The notes beneath the pieces were generated by a model. It worked only from the letters and a program-made list of their open reading frames with translations. It did no database searches and was not told where the DNA came from. A stretch of DNA of 64,000 bases, taken from Eustoma russellianum. Its lineage: Eukaryota > Streptophyta > Magnoliopsida > Gentianales > Gentianaceae. Positions 10,995-20,870 of the stretch are shown here, piece by piece (position 1 is the stretch's first letter; every line of letters begins with the position of its first letter). The DNA lies in contig AP025045.1 of assembly GCA_036186865.1 (NCBI GenBank), positions 14,447,658 through 14,511,657 of the forward strand, given 5' to 3'. The position numbers and the translations under genes were made by a program.

Positions 10995-11102
10995 GTACGA
11001 CTAAGGTTAAATAATAGTTGCTTAAGCTGAATTTTAGTCTCCTAAGTTGATGATTAAATGTGTTTTATGTGAAACCTTTATGTGGTACACTTTCATGTTT
11101 AG
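10995..11102 (+). other. Intron-like GT-AG gap between gag knuckle and protease
   Basis: 108 AT-rich bases beginning GTACGA and ending TTTAG, full of stops in the gag frame. Removing it joins G (10994) to GT (11103-11104) as one Gly codon, and the protease frame continues at the point where related elements read straight through. Phase 1, at an AG|GT site. Splicing is inferred, not shown. Confidence 0.6.
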
Positions 11103-14100
11103 GTGTGATCCTAGCTAATAAAGTACCTGCCAACGTATTGTTTGATAGCGGAGCTAGTCACTCTTTCATCTCTAAGCGATTCGCCAAAGGACTCGACTGC
11201 TTACCCGAATGGCTTGAGAACCCCTTTAGAGTGCAAGCAGGCGGCGAACAAGTGCTGGTATCCCACCACCAGTACAAAGATTGTGAGTTGGAGTTGGATG
11301 GAAAATTGTTTTCGGTGACATTAGTTCCAATTCCGATGAAAGATTTCGACGTTATATTGGGCATGGATTGGCTGACCAAGAATCATGCCAATATTGACTG
11401 CAAACTCAAACGAGTAATCGCTAAGGATCCTGAGATGAATGAAATAACGGTTCAAGGAAACATCAAGTTAACAAAAGCCCCAAAGAAGATATACTTGACG
11501 GCGATTAAGGCCTTTAAAGCCTTACAGAAAGGAGCAGAGGGATTTATGGTGTATGCATTAGATGCGAAGCAGGAAGTTCCCTCTATAGATCAGATACCGG
11601 TGATCAATGAGTTCAAGGACGTATTTTCGGATGATTTGCCGGGAGTTCCGCCATCGAGAGAAGTGGAGTTCAAAATCAACTTGATTCCCGGAGCCGAGCC
11701 TATATCTAAGGCACCCTATAGATTGGCTCTAGCCGAACTTAAGGAGCTTAAAGGACAACTTCAAGAGTTGTTAGACAAGAAATTAATTCGCCCCAGTGTA
11801 TCACCGTGGGGAGCTCCAGTTCTATTTGTAAAAAAGAAAGATGGCAGTATGAGGTTGTGTATTGACTACCGAGAGCTGAATAAGATTACCATCAAGAACA
11901 AATATCCCTTGCCAAGGATTGAGGATTTATTTGACCAACTAAAGGGAGCCCGATGGTTTTCAAAGATTGACCTTCGTCAGGGATATCATCAGCTGCTTGT
12001 GAAAGCAGGAGACATACCTAAAACGGCTTTTCGTACACGATACGGGCATTACGAATTCTTAGTGATGCCTTTCGGATTAACTAATGCCCTAGCAGCTTTC
12101 ATGGATTTGATGAACACTGTATTCCGAGAATAGTTGGATTAATTCGTAGTAGTGTTCATCGATGACATTTTGGTATACTCCCCAGACGAACAAGCTCATG
12201 CTAAACACTTAAGGGTGGTGTTGCAAATTTTGAGGCAACAAAAGCTTTATGCCAAATTCAGCAAGTGCGAATTCTGGTTAAGAAGTGTAGCCTTTCTCGG
12301 TCACATGATTTCGGAAGATGGGATTTCTGTGGATCCTAAAAAGATAGAAGCTATCACTGAATGACCAAGACCCACAAATGTGACCGAAGTCAGAAGCTTC
12401 CTAGGCTTGGCAGGCTATTATAGGAAGTTTGTCGAGGGATTCTCCACCATAGCAGTTCCATTGAGTCGACTTTCGCAGAAGAAGACTAAGCTCGAATGGA
12501 CTGCTGAACGCGAGCAGAGCTTTACTGAGCTCAAAAAGAGATTGACCACAGCCCCGGTGTTGGCATGACCCTCCGGCACCGACGGTTTTGTGATCTATAG
12601 TGACGCGTCCAAGAAAGGACTAGGTATGTACATCATTACAATTAATGCATTGTATATACTTATGCTAGTCTTGAATTAACTTTCTGTTTATAGGTTGTGT
12701 TTTGATGCAAAATGAACGAGTCATTTCGTACGCGTCAAGACTGTTGAAACCATATGAGCAGAATTACCCGACGCATGACTTGGAGCTCGCAGCTGTGGTA
12801 TTTGCTCTTAAGATCTGGAGGCACTATTTATATGGAGAGGAATGTGCTGTATTCACTGATCACAAGAGCTTAAAGTACTTATTCACGCAGAAGGAGTTAA
12901 ATATGCGCCAGAGAAGATGGTTGGAGTTACTTAAGGATTATGACTTAACCATCAATTACCATCCGGGTAAGGCCAACAGAGTGGCGGACGCATTGAGCAG
13001 AAAGTCTAGCCACGCAAGACAGTCTCCATTGGAAAGAGAGATTGAGGAGTTTGACCTCAAAGTGGTGGACTCAGTGGCGAATGTTCTTACGGCTTTATCT
13101 ATCAGCCCAGACTTGGTGGACAGAGTCAAAGAGGCACAGTATGGTGACACAACGCTAAGAGAAATCCGCGACAAATCGACTACGGAACCAGTAAAGGATT
13201 TCCAATTGCGAGGAGATGGAAGTCTATGGTTCCAGAATCGACTATGTGTACCGAACAATGACGAGCTTCGAAAGGAACTGTTACGTGAAGCTCATAACTA
13301 CAGGTTATCTATTCATCCCGGCAGCACAAAGATGTATAAGGACCTCAAAAGGAATTATTAGTGGATGGGGATGAAGAGAAGCATCGCGGAGTACGTTGAG
13401 AGATGTTTGGTATGTCAACAAGTTAAAGCGGAACATCAACGACCTGGTGGTTTAATGAAGCCACTAGAGATTCCAGAATGGAAGTGGGAGCACGTGACTA
13501 TGGACTTCGTGATGGGACTACCCAAGACCAGAAATGGAAATGAGATGATTTGGGTGATTGTAGACCGTTTGACAAAGACATCCATTTCATAGCCATGCCA
13601 CATGGTACCTCATATGAGAAATTATCTAATATATATGTGGATAACATTGTGAGCTTGCATGGAGTCCCAGTCAGCATTGTGTCGGACTGTGATCCCAAGT
13701 TCACCTCTAAGTTTTGGAAAGCATTTCAGAAGGCAATGGGTACCGAGCTGAGAATGAGTACCGCGTACCACCCTCAAACGGATGGACAATCCAAGAGAAC
13801 CATCCAGACCTTGGAGGATATGTTGAGAGCATGCACCTTGGACTTCAAAGGAAACTGGGATAGCATGCTGAAGTTGATGGAATTCTCATATAATAACAGC
13901 TATCACAGTGCAATTGGCATGGCACCATTTGAAGCCTTATACGGACGTAAGTGCAGGTCCCCAGTTTGTTGGGATGAAGTTGGGGAAAGGACAATCACTG
14001 CACCAGAATTGGTTGAACAAACGATTGAGAAGGTCAAGGTGATAAGAGATAGGCTAAGGGTGGCCCAAGATCGTAATAAGAGTTGGGCCGATACTAAAAG

Positions 14101-14539
14101 ATGACCCTTGGAGTTTGAGGAAGGTGAAAAGGTCTATCTGCGAGTTTCACCCACCAAAGGAGTTGTAAGATTCGGAATGAAGGGCAAGTTAAGCCCTAGA
14201 TATATTGGCCCTTACAAAGTGCTTGGTAAAGTTGGTGAAAGAGCGTACAGATTAGCCTTGCCTCCGAGCTTGTCCCAAGTCCATAACGTATTTCATGTAT
14301 CTCAACTAAGAAAATACATATCGGACCCGAGCCATGTCCTTGAAGCTCAACCATTGGAGGTTAAAGAAGATATCACTTATGAAGAACATCCAATAAAGAT
14401 TGTGGATAGAAAAGATCAAGTCCTACGCAGACGCGTCATTCCGTATGTCAAAGTTCAGTGGAGTAACCATACGGAGCGTGAAGCCACGTGGGAGCTTGAG
14501 GAGCAAATGAAGGAGCTATATCCACACCTTTTCCAATAA
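11103..14539 (+). pseudogene. pol: Pol of chromovirus: protease, RT, RNase H, integrase, chromodomain (broken)
   Basis: Polyprotein of a Tekay-like chromovirus. Aspartic protease motif LFDSGASHSF near 11140-11170; RT from about 11700, with catalytic FIDD at 12155-12166; RNase H from about 12380, split by a second intron-like gap (12624-12693); integrase zinc region about 13290-13420, core about 13480-13830; chromodomain-like C-terminus about 14370-14539. Decay: stops at 12131 (TAG) and soon after (TAA) before FIDD, TGA at 12362 and 12566, TAG at 13359, TGA at 14102; a one-base frameshift near 13585; the integrase catalytic Glu is replaced by Lys (AAG 13793-13795); a conserved Pro in the RT PFGLTN motif region is Leu. 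Most stops fit TGG/CGA to stop transitions. Not functional. Confidence 0.92.
12624..12693 (+). other. Intron-like GT-AG gap inside RNase H
   Basis: 70 AT-rich bases from GTATGT to TTATAG with a pyrimidine run and a TTAAC branch-point-like motif near the 3' end. Without it, G (12623) and GT (12694-12695) form a Gly codon and the RNase H motif after SDASKKGL continues in frame (frame changes by exactly 70 bases). Same phase and same AG|GT context as the gap at 10995-11102. Splicing is inferred. Confidence 0.68.
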
Positions 14540-14571
14540 GGTATACTAGTTTCGAGGACGAAACTTTTTGT

Positions 14572-14583
14572 AAGGGGGGTGGA
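14572..14583 (+). other. Polypurine tract of chromovirus
   Basis: AAGGGGGGTGGA lies six bases before the TGTCC taken as the LTR start. If the LTR instead began at the TGG at 14580, the tract would be AAGGGGGG. The full 5' LTR start, outside the window, would decide. Confidence 0.7.
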
Positions 14584-14821
14584 ATATTATGTCCGCACCC
14601 TCTGTAGAATAATTAAAAGATAATGAAGGAATTAAATGAGATTAATGACGGTCAACAGTAATGAATTACGAATTAAGTAATAGGATTAATGTAAATTAAT
14701 TAAGAGTTTAAATATTGGAATTAATTAGGATTAATTTTTGAATTTAATATTAGGAATTTATCCTTTAAGATAAATAAGAAAACAAGATATAATTTAGAAA
14801 CTCCAAATCTTTCCCTTCCCA

Positions 14822-14828
14822 TATAAAA
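14822..14828 (+). promoter_or_regulatory. TATA box of chromovirus LTR
   Basis: TATAAAA about 232 bases into the LTR. This makes a short U3 and a long transcribed R/U5 of over 2.2 kb. Motif-based call. Confidence 0.6.
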
Positions 14829-15460
14829 CTGACAAAGCGTCAGTTTCTTTATTTTACAGAAACTGTCGACGCTTCTTTTCCCCTCATGCCCTAGCCATTT
14901 TTCCAACCACGTAGAAGAAGAAGATAGCCTCCAGGAACCGATCCAACCTTCGTTTGTTTTCCAATCCGTCTTCGAGTAATCACAGGCAAGTAATCTACTT
15001 ATAAGTTCTTACGTTTTTCCGAAAGAAAAAGGCCTACTTTTGATATCAAAATTGGATCACCATGCAGTAGTTTCTTTCTGTGAATCTATATGTGATTTCT
15101 GCGTTTTGGTGTTGATGATTTGGCCGTTATACGTTGAAAATCATTTGGTGGTTGTTGATCACATGAGATCCTACAAATCCCTACCCCTTAAATCCCTTCT
15201 TGACGTGTCGTCATTGTTGGATAGGGTTTGGGGGAAGGAAAGGTGAGATCTTTTGGGGTTCGTTGTGATGAACGATGTGCGTTTTAGGCTTGAACGTGTG
15301 GTGGGTTTTGTGGAGGTTTTGCGTTGATGAATTAAGCATGGATTGCTAGTGTAGTTAGGCTTGGAATGATGGGAAGGAAATTGGGGAAACGTTGGATGAA
15401 GGTCTGCATTTTTTGCAGAAATTCACAGAAGAAATTCTGGAGAGACGCTGACATCAATCG

Positions 15461-15690
15461 ATCGACGTCAGAGATCGATGTCCTCTGATGGACATCGATC
15501 GATCGATGTAGGATAAGACTGAGAGATCGATGTCCTCTGATGGACATCGATCGATCGATGTGGGGAGATCTGAGAGATCGATGTCCTCTGATGGACATCG
15601 ATCGATCGATGTAGGAGAGGCTGAGAGATCGATGTTCTCTGATGGACTTCGATCGATCGATGTGAGGGTATGATGTCACATCGATCGATC
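15461..15690 (+). repeat. 51-bp tandem array of GATCGATG palindromes
   Basis: Four units with period 51-52. The first three each hold a perfect 11-base inverted repeat (GATCGATGTCC, six-base loop, GGACATCGATC) at 15473-15500, 15525-15552 and 15576-15603; the fourth (15627-15654) is degenerate. A further CATCGATCGATCGAT follows near 15677-15693. Rich in ATCGAT sites. Confidence 0.9.
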
Positions 15691-16168
15691 GATTTGAGGG
15701 GACGATGTCCATCAGTTTTGTGGGAAAATAGGGGAAGGAAGAGGGAAGCTAGGGGACTCTTTGGGTGACCTTAGAGACCTCTTAGGACCTGATTGAGGTT
15801 AGTCTAAGTCTTGGGAACATGACTTAAGATGGTGAACCAAATTTGGAGATTTGAAGGGTAATCGAATCGGATTTCAACGTGGATAACCTAGAAGGGTTAG
15901 GAAATGAACGTACGAGGTTTTATAGAGTTCAATGAAGGAAGGTAGGAGTTCTCACATTGGTTGTGAATTTTAGAATTAAGGTTAACTGCTGACGACTTAG
16001 CTTGAAGCATAAGCATTGATGTGTCAGTGAGGAGAATCTCGTGTGATTGATTGACACTGAATGTAAATTGAATATGTGAACATGAATGGAATATGTGAAC
16101 GAAGAATGTGATTGAAATGAGGAGTCTTGCATCATGGCACTTGCATTTGCATATTGTTTTGAAAAGAG

Positions 16169-16184
16169 CTGTGCTTCGGCACAG
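16169..16184 (+). other. C(TTCG)G tetraloop hairpin
   Basis: CTGTGC-TTCG-GCACAG: a six-base-pair stem capped by the very stable C(UUCG)G loop if transcribed. It sits 15 bases before the 59-bp hairpin array. Confidence 0.75.
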
Positions 16185-16199
16185 GTTTGCGAAGGTGGC

Positions 16200-16490
16200 C
16201 TGTAATGTTAATCGGGATGGAAATATAAGCCGAGGTGCATTACAGGGTACAAAGTTGTCTGTAACGTTAACCGGGATGGAAATATAAGCCGGGGTGCGTT
16301 ACAGGGTATAAAGTTGTCTGTAATGTTAATCGGGATGGAAATATAAGCCGAGGTGCATTACAGGGTATAAAGTTGTCTGTAACGTTAACCGGGATGGAAA
16401 TATAAGCCGGGGTGCGTTACAGGGTATAAAGTGGTTTGTAACGTAGATCGGGATGGAAATATAAGCCGAGGTGCGTTACAGGTATAAAGT
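16200..16490 (+). repeat. 59-bp tandem hairpin array, five copies
   Basis: Five copies start at 16200, 16259, 16318, 16377 and 16436. Each has an outer 8-base stem (CTGTAAYG with CRTTACAG), a 4x4 internal loop, an inner 4-base stem (YCGG with CCGR) and a constant 14-base loop. Copies 1 and 3 are one type, 2 and 4 another, and stem bases change in complementary pairs. Copy 5 combines the outer stem of one type with the inner stem of the other. Confidence 0.92.
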
Positions 16491-17167
16491 TATGAGACCG
16501 GACATTGTGACATGCATTGCACTGTTTTGAAAAGAAATTGCCCATGCATTTGTGACTGTGTAGTGTAGTGCATATTTGTCATGCATCACGTGAGTCAGTT
16601 GGGGTGATTGCGACGTGATTTGGATGATTATTAATTGCTTACAGTTAAGAATTACTATTTTACGTTCTTGTATTGTATATATAAGTTCTTGAAATATATA
16701 CAAGACATGTGCCCCACTACCCCTTGAATTACATATTACTCATGTCTTGCCATGTGTTGATCCCGTATGTCTTATAAGCGGGTTACTTGCTAGCGTTTTC
16801 GCTAAGGGTACTACCTTTGTCATTGCAGATGAGCCTAGCTACGATATGATCTTCATAGAGGACGATGGCAAGTGGGCTGAATGGGATATTTAGACGCAAT
16901 TGGGAGATAGTTGAGGCTGTTGCCATTTGTTTCAGTTTCTTTTATTCGTTTGAGGATTTAGTCGGCTTTCATAATACTCTTTTGTAATTACGTTATATGT
17001 TGAAGTTCTCCTTTGATGGTTTAGATTTGTGAGATACGTGTTTCCGCACTTATTTCTCTGACGTCATCGATGATGTGTAATCGAGAGATGCGACGTCTTG
17101 TAGTCTTCTCAGTAAGCTACGACGGGTGCACCGGTTCGGATTCCGCTGTCCGAGTCGGGGCGCTACA

Positions 17168-17572
17168 CTCCCGAAGGGTGAAGAGATTCATTCTTGGACA
17201 ATCCACGAGCTTTAATTTGGAGGATAATGCTCAAACTAAATCAGATTGCACACAGCTCAAGAGTGGTTTTAGCGTTCTTGATAATTCTACGCGGCAATTT
17301 TGAGGAAGAACTGTTATAATAAAGGAAAGATCGTACTATGAACGTTCCAAACACCCATCAGTTTGGTATCAAAGATGCAGATTTCCTTAATCTACTTTTT
17401 ATTTTCCATTTTGTACGTTCATCATCACAAACAGTATGCACAAACATCAAAAAAATATTTCGCACACATAAACATCATATATCCGCACAAATTATCCCAA
17501 ACAGCATCCAATTCTTGCATATTTTTGGATTATCTTGGATTGCTTCTTTAATTATAAATGTAATCTGCCTAT
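17168..17572 (+). other. Unclassified sequence between chromovirus and gypsy element
   Basis: No recognisable domain. It is the left part of the site into which the pol-less gypsy element inserted and continues at 24095. A TTTGGTATCAAAGATGCAG stretch near 17360-17378 resembles an old tRNA primer site, and 17430-17572 is loosely similar to 24140-24310. Perhaps an old LTR-retrotransposon interior. Confidence 0.4.
17568..17572. repeat. Target-site duplication CCTAT, left copy
   Basis: Identical to 24090-24094. It brackets the pol-less gypsy element and confirms both ends. Confidence 0.93.
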
Positions 17573-18472
17573 TGATAGACCATAATTAAAACGTCTGTTA
17601 GTCAAACAGTCAACGGTTCAACTCCTGTAGCTCAGCACTTAGAAGTACTGCAGTTCAGCAGTTCAGTACCCAAGCATAGATGTTCAGCCTCGGCTGCACC
17701 TCAGCAGGGCATCATGACGCCCTTATAACATCGAAGAGTATGCCAAGGTTTGCACCTCGGCAACAACTTCAGTTTATGTTCAAATGCTGCACTTCGGACC
17801 ACTTTAGCAGGATAAGGCCAAGTCAAGCACGTCGATAAGGCCTAGTCATGCACTTCGGCAGGGTTCAGCTGTGTACCACAGCAAAAGAGCCAAGCACGAT
17901 ATTACTTCGTGGGACCCTCAAAACCGAGGTGCAACTCAAATATAATGACTACAGCTGGTGAATCTTTCTGAACACGCCAAGGTCACAACAGCCGGCCTAT
18001 TAGTCACATCAATCAGACTACTGATCACATCAGCAGACCTACTGTGCCTTAGGCTTTCTGCCCCAAGCAAGCGTCCTCTCCACACTCCACTATCAGGAGA
18101 TAACGACGGGAAAAATGTCTATAAAAGCAAGCCAACCAAGACAAAGAAGAACCAGGATCTCAATCCGGGATTCAATCTTTCATCCCTTAAAGCTAACTCA
18201 TACACTCTGCTCCTCGGCAAATACTGTGAGAAATTCCTAACTCACCCTTTACATTATAATCTCAGTGAGATATGACCCAAACTGACTTGAGCATTGGAGG
18301 GTTTTTCCCGGGGCTCAACCCTCCGGGACCTCTGACCTGTGCTTCTTTGTGCAGGGTATTTGGCGCTATTCCAGCTACATAATCATTTCAATTCCAGTTA
18401 ACAGTTCTTCACCTTAACTGACGAAGCTTATTTGAGGTCGTCTAGACCCTTGGTGAAGATTCAGCTTCATCA
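17573..18472 (+). repeat. 5' LTR of pol-less gypsy element
   Basis: 900 bp, TGATAG to TCATCA. TATAAAAG at 18120-18127. About 220 bp following the TATA region (about 18134-18370) are absent from the 3' LTR. A TTTGGCGCT motif inside the LTR (about 18360) duplicates the start of the true primer-site region at 18473. Confidence 0.92.
18120..18127 (+). promoter_or_regulatory. TATA box of pol-less gypsy LTR
   Basis: TATAAAAG, also present at 23959-23966 in the 3' LTR. Motif-based call. Confidence 0.6.
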
Positions 18473-18492
18473 TTTGGCGCTAGAAGAAGGGC
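18473..18492 (+). other. Probable primer-binding site
   Basis: The sequence beginning TTTGGCGCTAG right after the LTR end resembles the TGGCGC-type primer sites of plant Tat/Athila gypsy elements. I cannot assign the tRNA by eye. Confidence 0.55.
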
Positions 18493-18706
18493 CCCTTAGT
18501 CCCTTAACCCAGAAAACAGTTACTCAAAGCTTTTCTAACTGTCCTTAAAAGCTATTGAGAGAAAGATGAGTAAAAAAGATAGTCAAGGATCCAAGCAACC
18601 GATGACATCCAGGAGGAGCTAAAGGTCTTCCCAGCAACAAACTGATTAATGCTCTACGGAGCCTGGAGAATCTTCAACTCCCATTGCCTTCACATATGAA
18701 GAGCAC

Positions 18707-19432
18707 GTGCGAGCCATTCGATATGTGGCTCAAAACCCAGAGGTCTTCCAAGCTGTAGTAAGGGAAATGAAGGGAAAGGCCTCTGTAGCAAAGCCCAGTG
18801 GGTCACATTTCAATAACTCTCGCCCGCTGGATCACATGGAATATTCTCCTACTCGGCCTGGTTATTGTCCCAAGCGTCAGACTGAGTTTATGGCCAAGGC
18901 AAAACGACCGGAACAAAAGCTTGGCCACCAGAGATTGAAATGCAATCAAAAAGTTTCCCTGCCTTTCAAACATGGCAAAAAAGTTGACAATAAAGGCAAA
19001 GCACCGTTGCAAGAAAGGTGCTCTGTCAAGATTCGGTTAGGAGGCCGAGGAAAAGAAAGAAATTCTCTGCTGGCTTCAAAAGCTCATATCCTTTCCTACA
19101 TGAGGAAAAAATCTCTGGCAAAAGAGCCCCAGCCCCTTGCTGGACCAGTCCATAAAAGAAACCATCAACTGTACTGCCTTTATCATCATGATATTGGTCA
19201 TGATACAGAAGATTGTAGACAGCTCGGGCAAGAGATTGGGCATCTTATTGAGTTGGGTCACCTGCAACGTTTTTATAATCCAAGGTCTAGGCTCCACAAC
19301 AGGCTAGACTTTGGTAGACCCCCTCCAGATGAGAGTTGTAAACCTGGGTCTCATCAAGGTTTTCTAAGTGATGATGATTCATATTCTGATGAAAGGGGGA
19401 TACGTGTTCCTGAGCATATAAGGCTGATATAA
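18707..19432 (+). pseudogene. gag: Tat-like Gag fragment
   Basis: Open for 241 codons. The N-terminal part is basic and carries no domain I can name. Near residues 149-185 is CLYHHDIGHDTEDCRQL followed by IGHLIELGHLQRF, the zinc-knuckle-like and helix signature of Tat-lineage gypsy gag proteins (usually FCxFHxxxGHxTEDC). The first Cys-Leu-Tyr-His-His arrangement fits this variant. Most of the usual capsid domain upstream is missing: 18565-18706 has an ATG but stops soon, and the start at 18707 is only the first Met of the open stretch. No protease or RT follows. Confident as a gag remnant; product unlikely to be a full capsid. Confidence 0.75.
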
Positions 19433-20870
19433 CGACAATAGTCCCTGATTCAATCGAATCATGGCTTATCTGATGAGGTCCATAACCCTGATACATGCCA
19501 AGATAATGAGAATACACATAATTTTACAAAAATGCAAGATCAATGACCCTTAACAAGAAGTAAAACTAAGAAACTAATGCATGAAGTTGGGGCCTTCCTA
19601 TTTAAACATGTGCAAGATGAACCAAGGGAACTTATACATTGGGTTCACCTTATTGAACCTACAACATGATTTGTAAGAAATTTTAAAACAATTGTAAAAT
19701 ATCATTAGTATAGAATGTGTTCTTTATTTTGTTTTTTTTTAAATGTTTATGTTGTATTAGTTTAGGCCCATCTCAGATTGTGAGTTTCTGCAGGACCCAT
19801 TTTGGTAGAATTGACGTATCTCTCCAACCACAAGTTCAAATTAAAAGTTTCAGGATCCATTAGAAAGCTAAGACAAAGATATACAACTTTCATGTTTTGT
19901 ACTTTTCTAAAATCGGTCGTCTTGGCATTCAAAAAGAGCATGCAAATGAAAGTACTGTTTCTACCGAATTCTGTGACATACCTTCAGTAATTTGGATGTA
20001 TCTCCTCAATGGTTGGGCCAAATGAAAAGAACTTTATATGATTATTTTCTACACTCAATTGAATACAATTCTCTAAGAAAGATCAAGGCCAAATTCAGAT
20101 TGGAAGATGTTCAAAAATCAGTCACAAACGAGAAATGATTTCAAGATGAAGACAAATGCTTAAAGTCTTCCATGAATAGTACTTGAGGGACCTACTTTGA
20201 AAATCATCATTCAAGACTTGCAAGACCAGTTTTTATGGAGCCTACATGAATAGTTTTTAGAAGCGTGTAGTCTTTTCAATCATTATTTCAATTTGTAAGA
20301 TAGTTTGTTGTCTTGTGATATTTTTTGCCCATAAAAGGCACATAAGAGAAGCTTTGTAATCTCACACCTTTAATGAAAATTTCATCTTCTTCAAGAGTAA
20401 TTCTTGAGTGTTTTCTTGGTTCATATTCAAAATCAAGGCTAGAATCTTTCAAGGCTTGAGCATCCTTGTGAGAGTTGTCTAATTCCGGGGAGGGAAACAT
20501 CCAAGAGGGAGGTATCTTGCTTGGGTTATGTAGAACTCATTGGAGGACTTATGTTCAAAAGGTTTTCTTCAACTTATTTGGAAGCAAGGTGAAGCTATCT
20601 TCATTGTGCCTAAACCATATTTGGAGGAGGAGCTTTAGAGTTAAAGAAAGGTCCATCCTTGCACGCATCATTATCTCTTTTTGCGCTCATCTGGTATTTT
20701 GTGGCTCAGCCTCATGTTATCAAGGGACCAGTTTCTATTATTCAACTGGATATTCTTATTTGGCATTCAGTCAGGAAAGTTAAGTCACCCTATGGTACAT
20801 GGATTAATAATATGCCTATATATCACCCACGGAGAAAATTGGGGCCATATGTATCTTTACCCCAGCAGGT
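19433..20870 (+). other. Non-coding interior of pol-less gypsy element
   Basis: About 1.4 kb with no conserved domain. It replaces the position where pol would lie. Short ORFs at 20475-21094 run into the minisatellite and are not supported as genes. Confidence 0.55.

Larger units (their letters stand above)
9318..17167 (+). mobile_element. Tekay/Del-like Ty3/gypsy chromovirus, 5' LTR interrupted by A
   Basis: Gypsy order: gag, protease, RT, RNase H, integrase, chromodomain, followed by a purine tract and a complete 3' LTR. Only the last 324 bases of the 5' LTR are in the window, since element A sits in it; the rest should lie left of position 1. The C-terminal chromodomain-like segment, the single gag-pol frame and the sequence style of RT/integrase fit the Tekay/Del chromovirus group. 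The reading frame has many nonsense and frameshift mutations and two GT-AG intron-like gaps. Target duplication cannot be checked because the left end is absent. Confidence 0.9.
14590..17167 (+). repeat. 3' LTR of chromovirus
   Basis: About 2,578 bp, TGTCC to CTACA. The 3' end is confirmed by comparison with 9318-9641; the 5' end is inferred from TG and the purine tract. Contains a TATA box at 14822, a 51-bp palindromic array (15461-15690), a C(TTCG)G hairpin (16169-16184) and a 59-bp hairpin array (16200-16490). These lie downstream of the TATA box, so they would be in the transcribed leader. Confidence 0.88.

Noticed and set aside
16200..16490. CRISPR-like array of regular 59-bp repeats
   Set aside because: There are no unique spacers: whole units repeat head to tail in a plant LTR.
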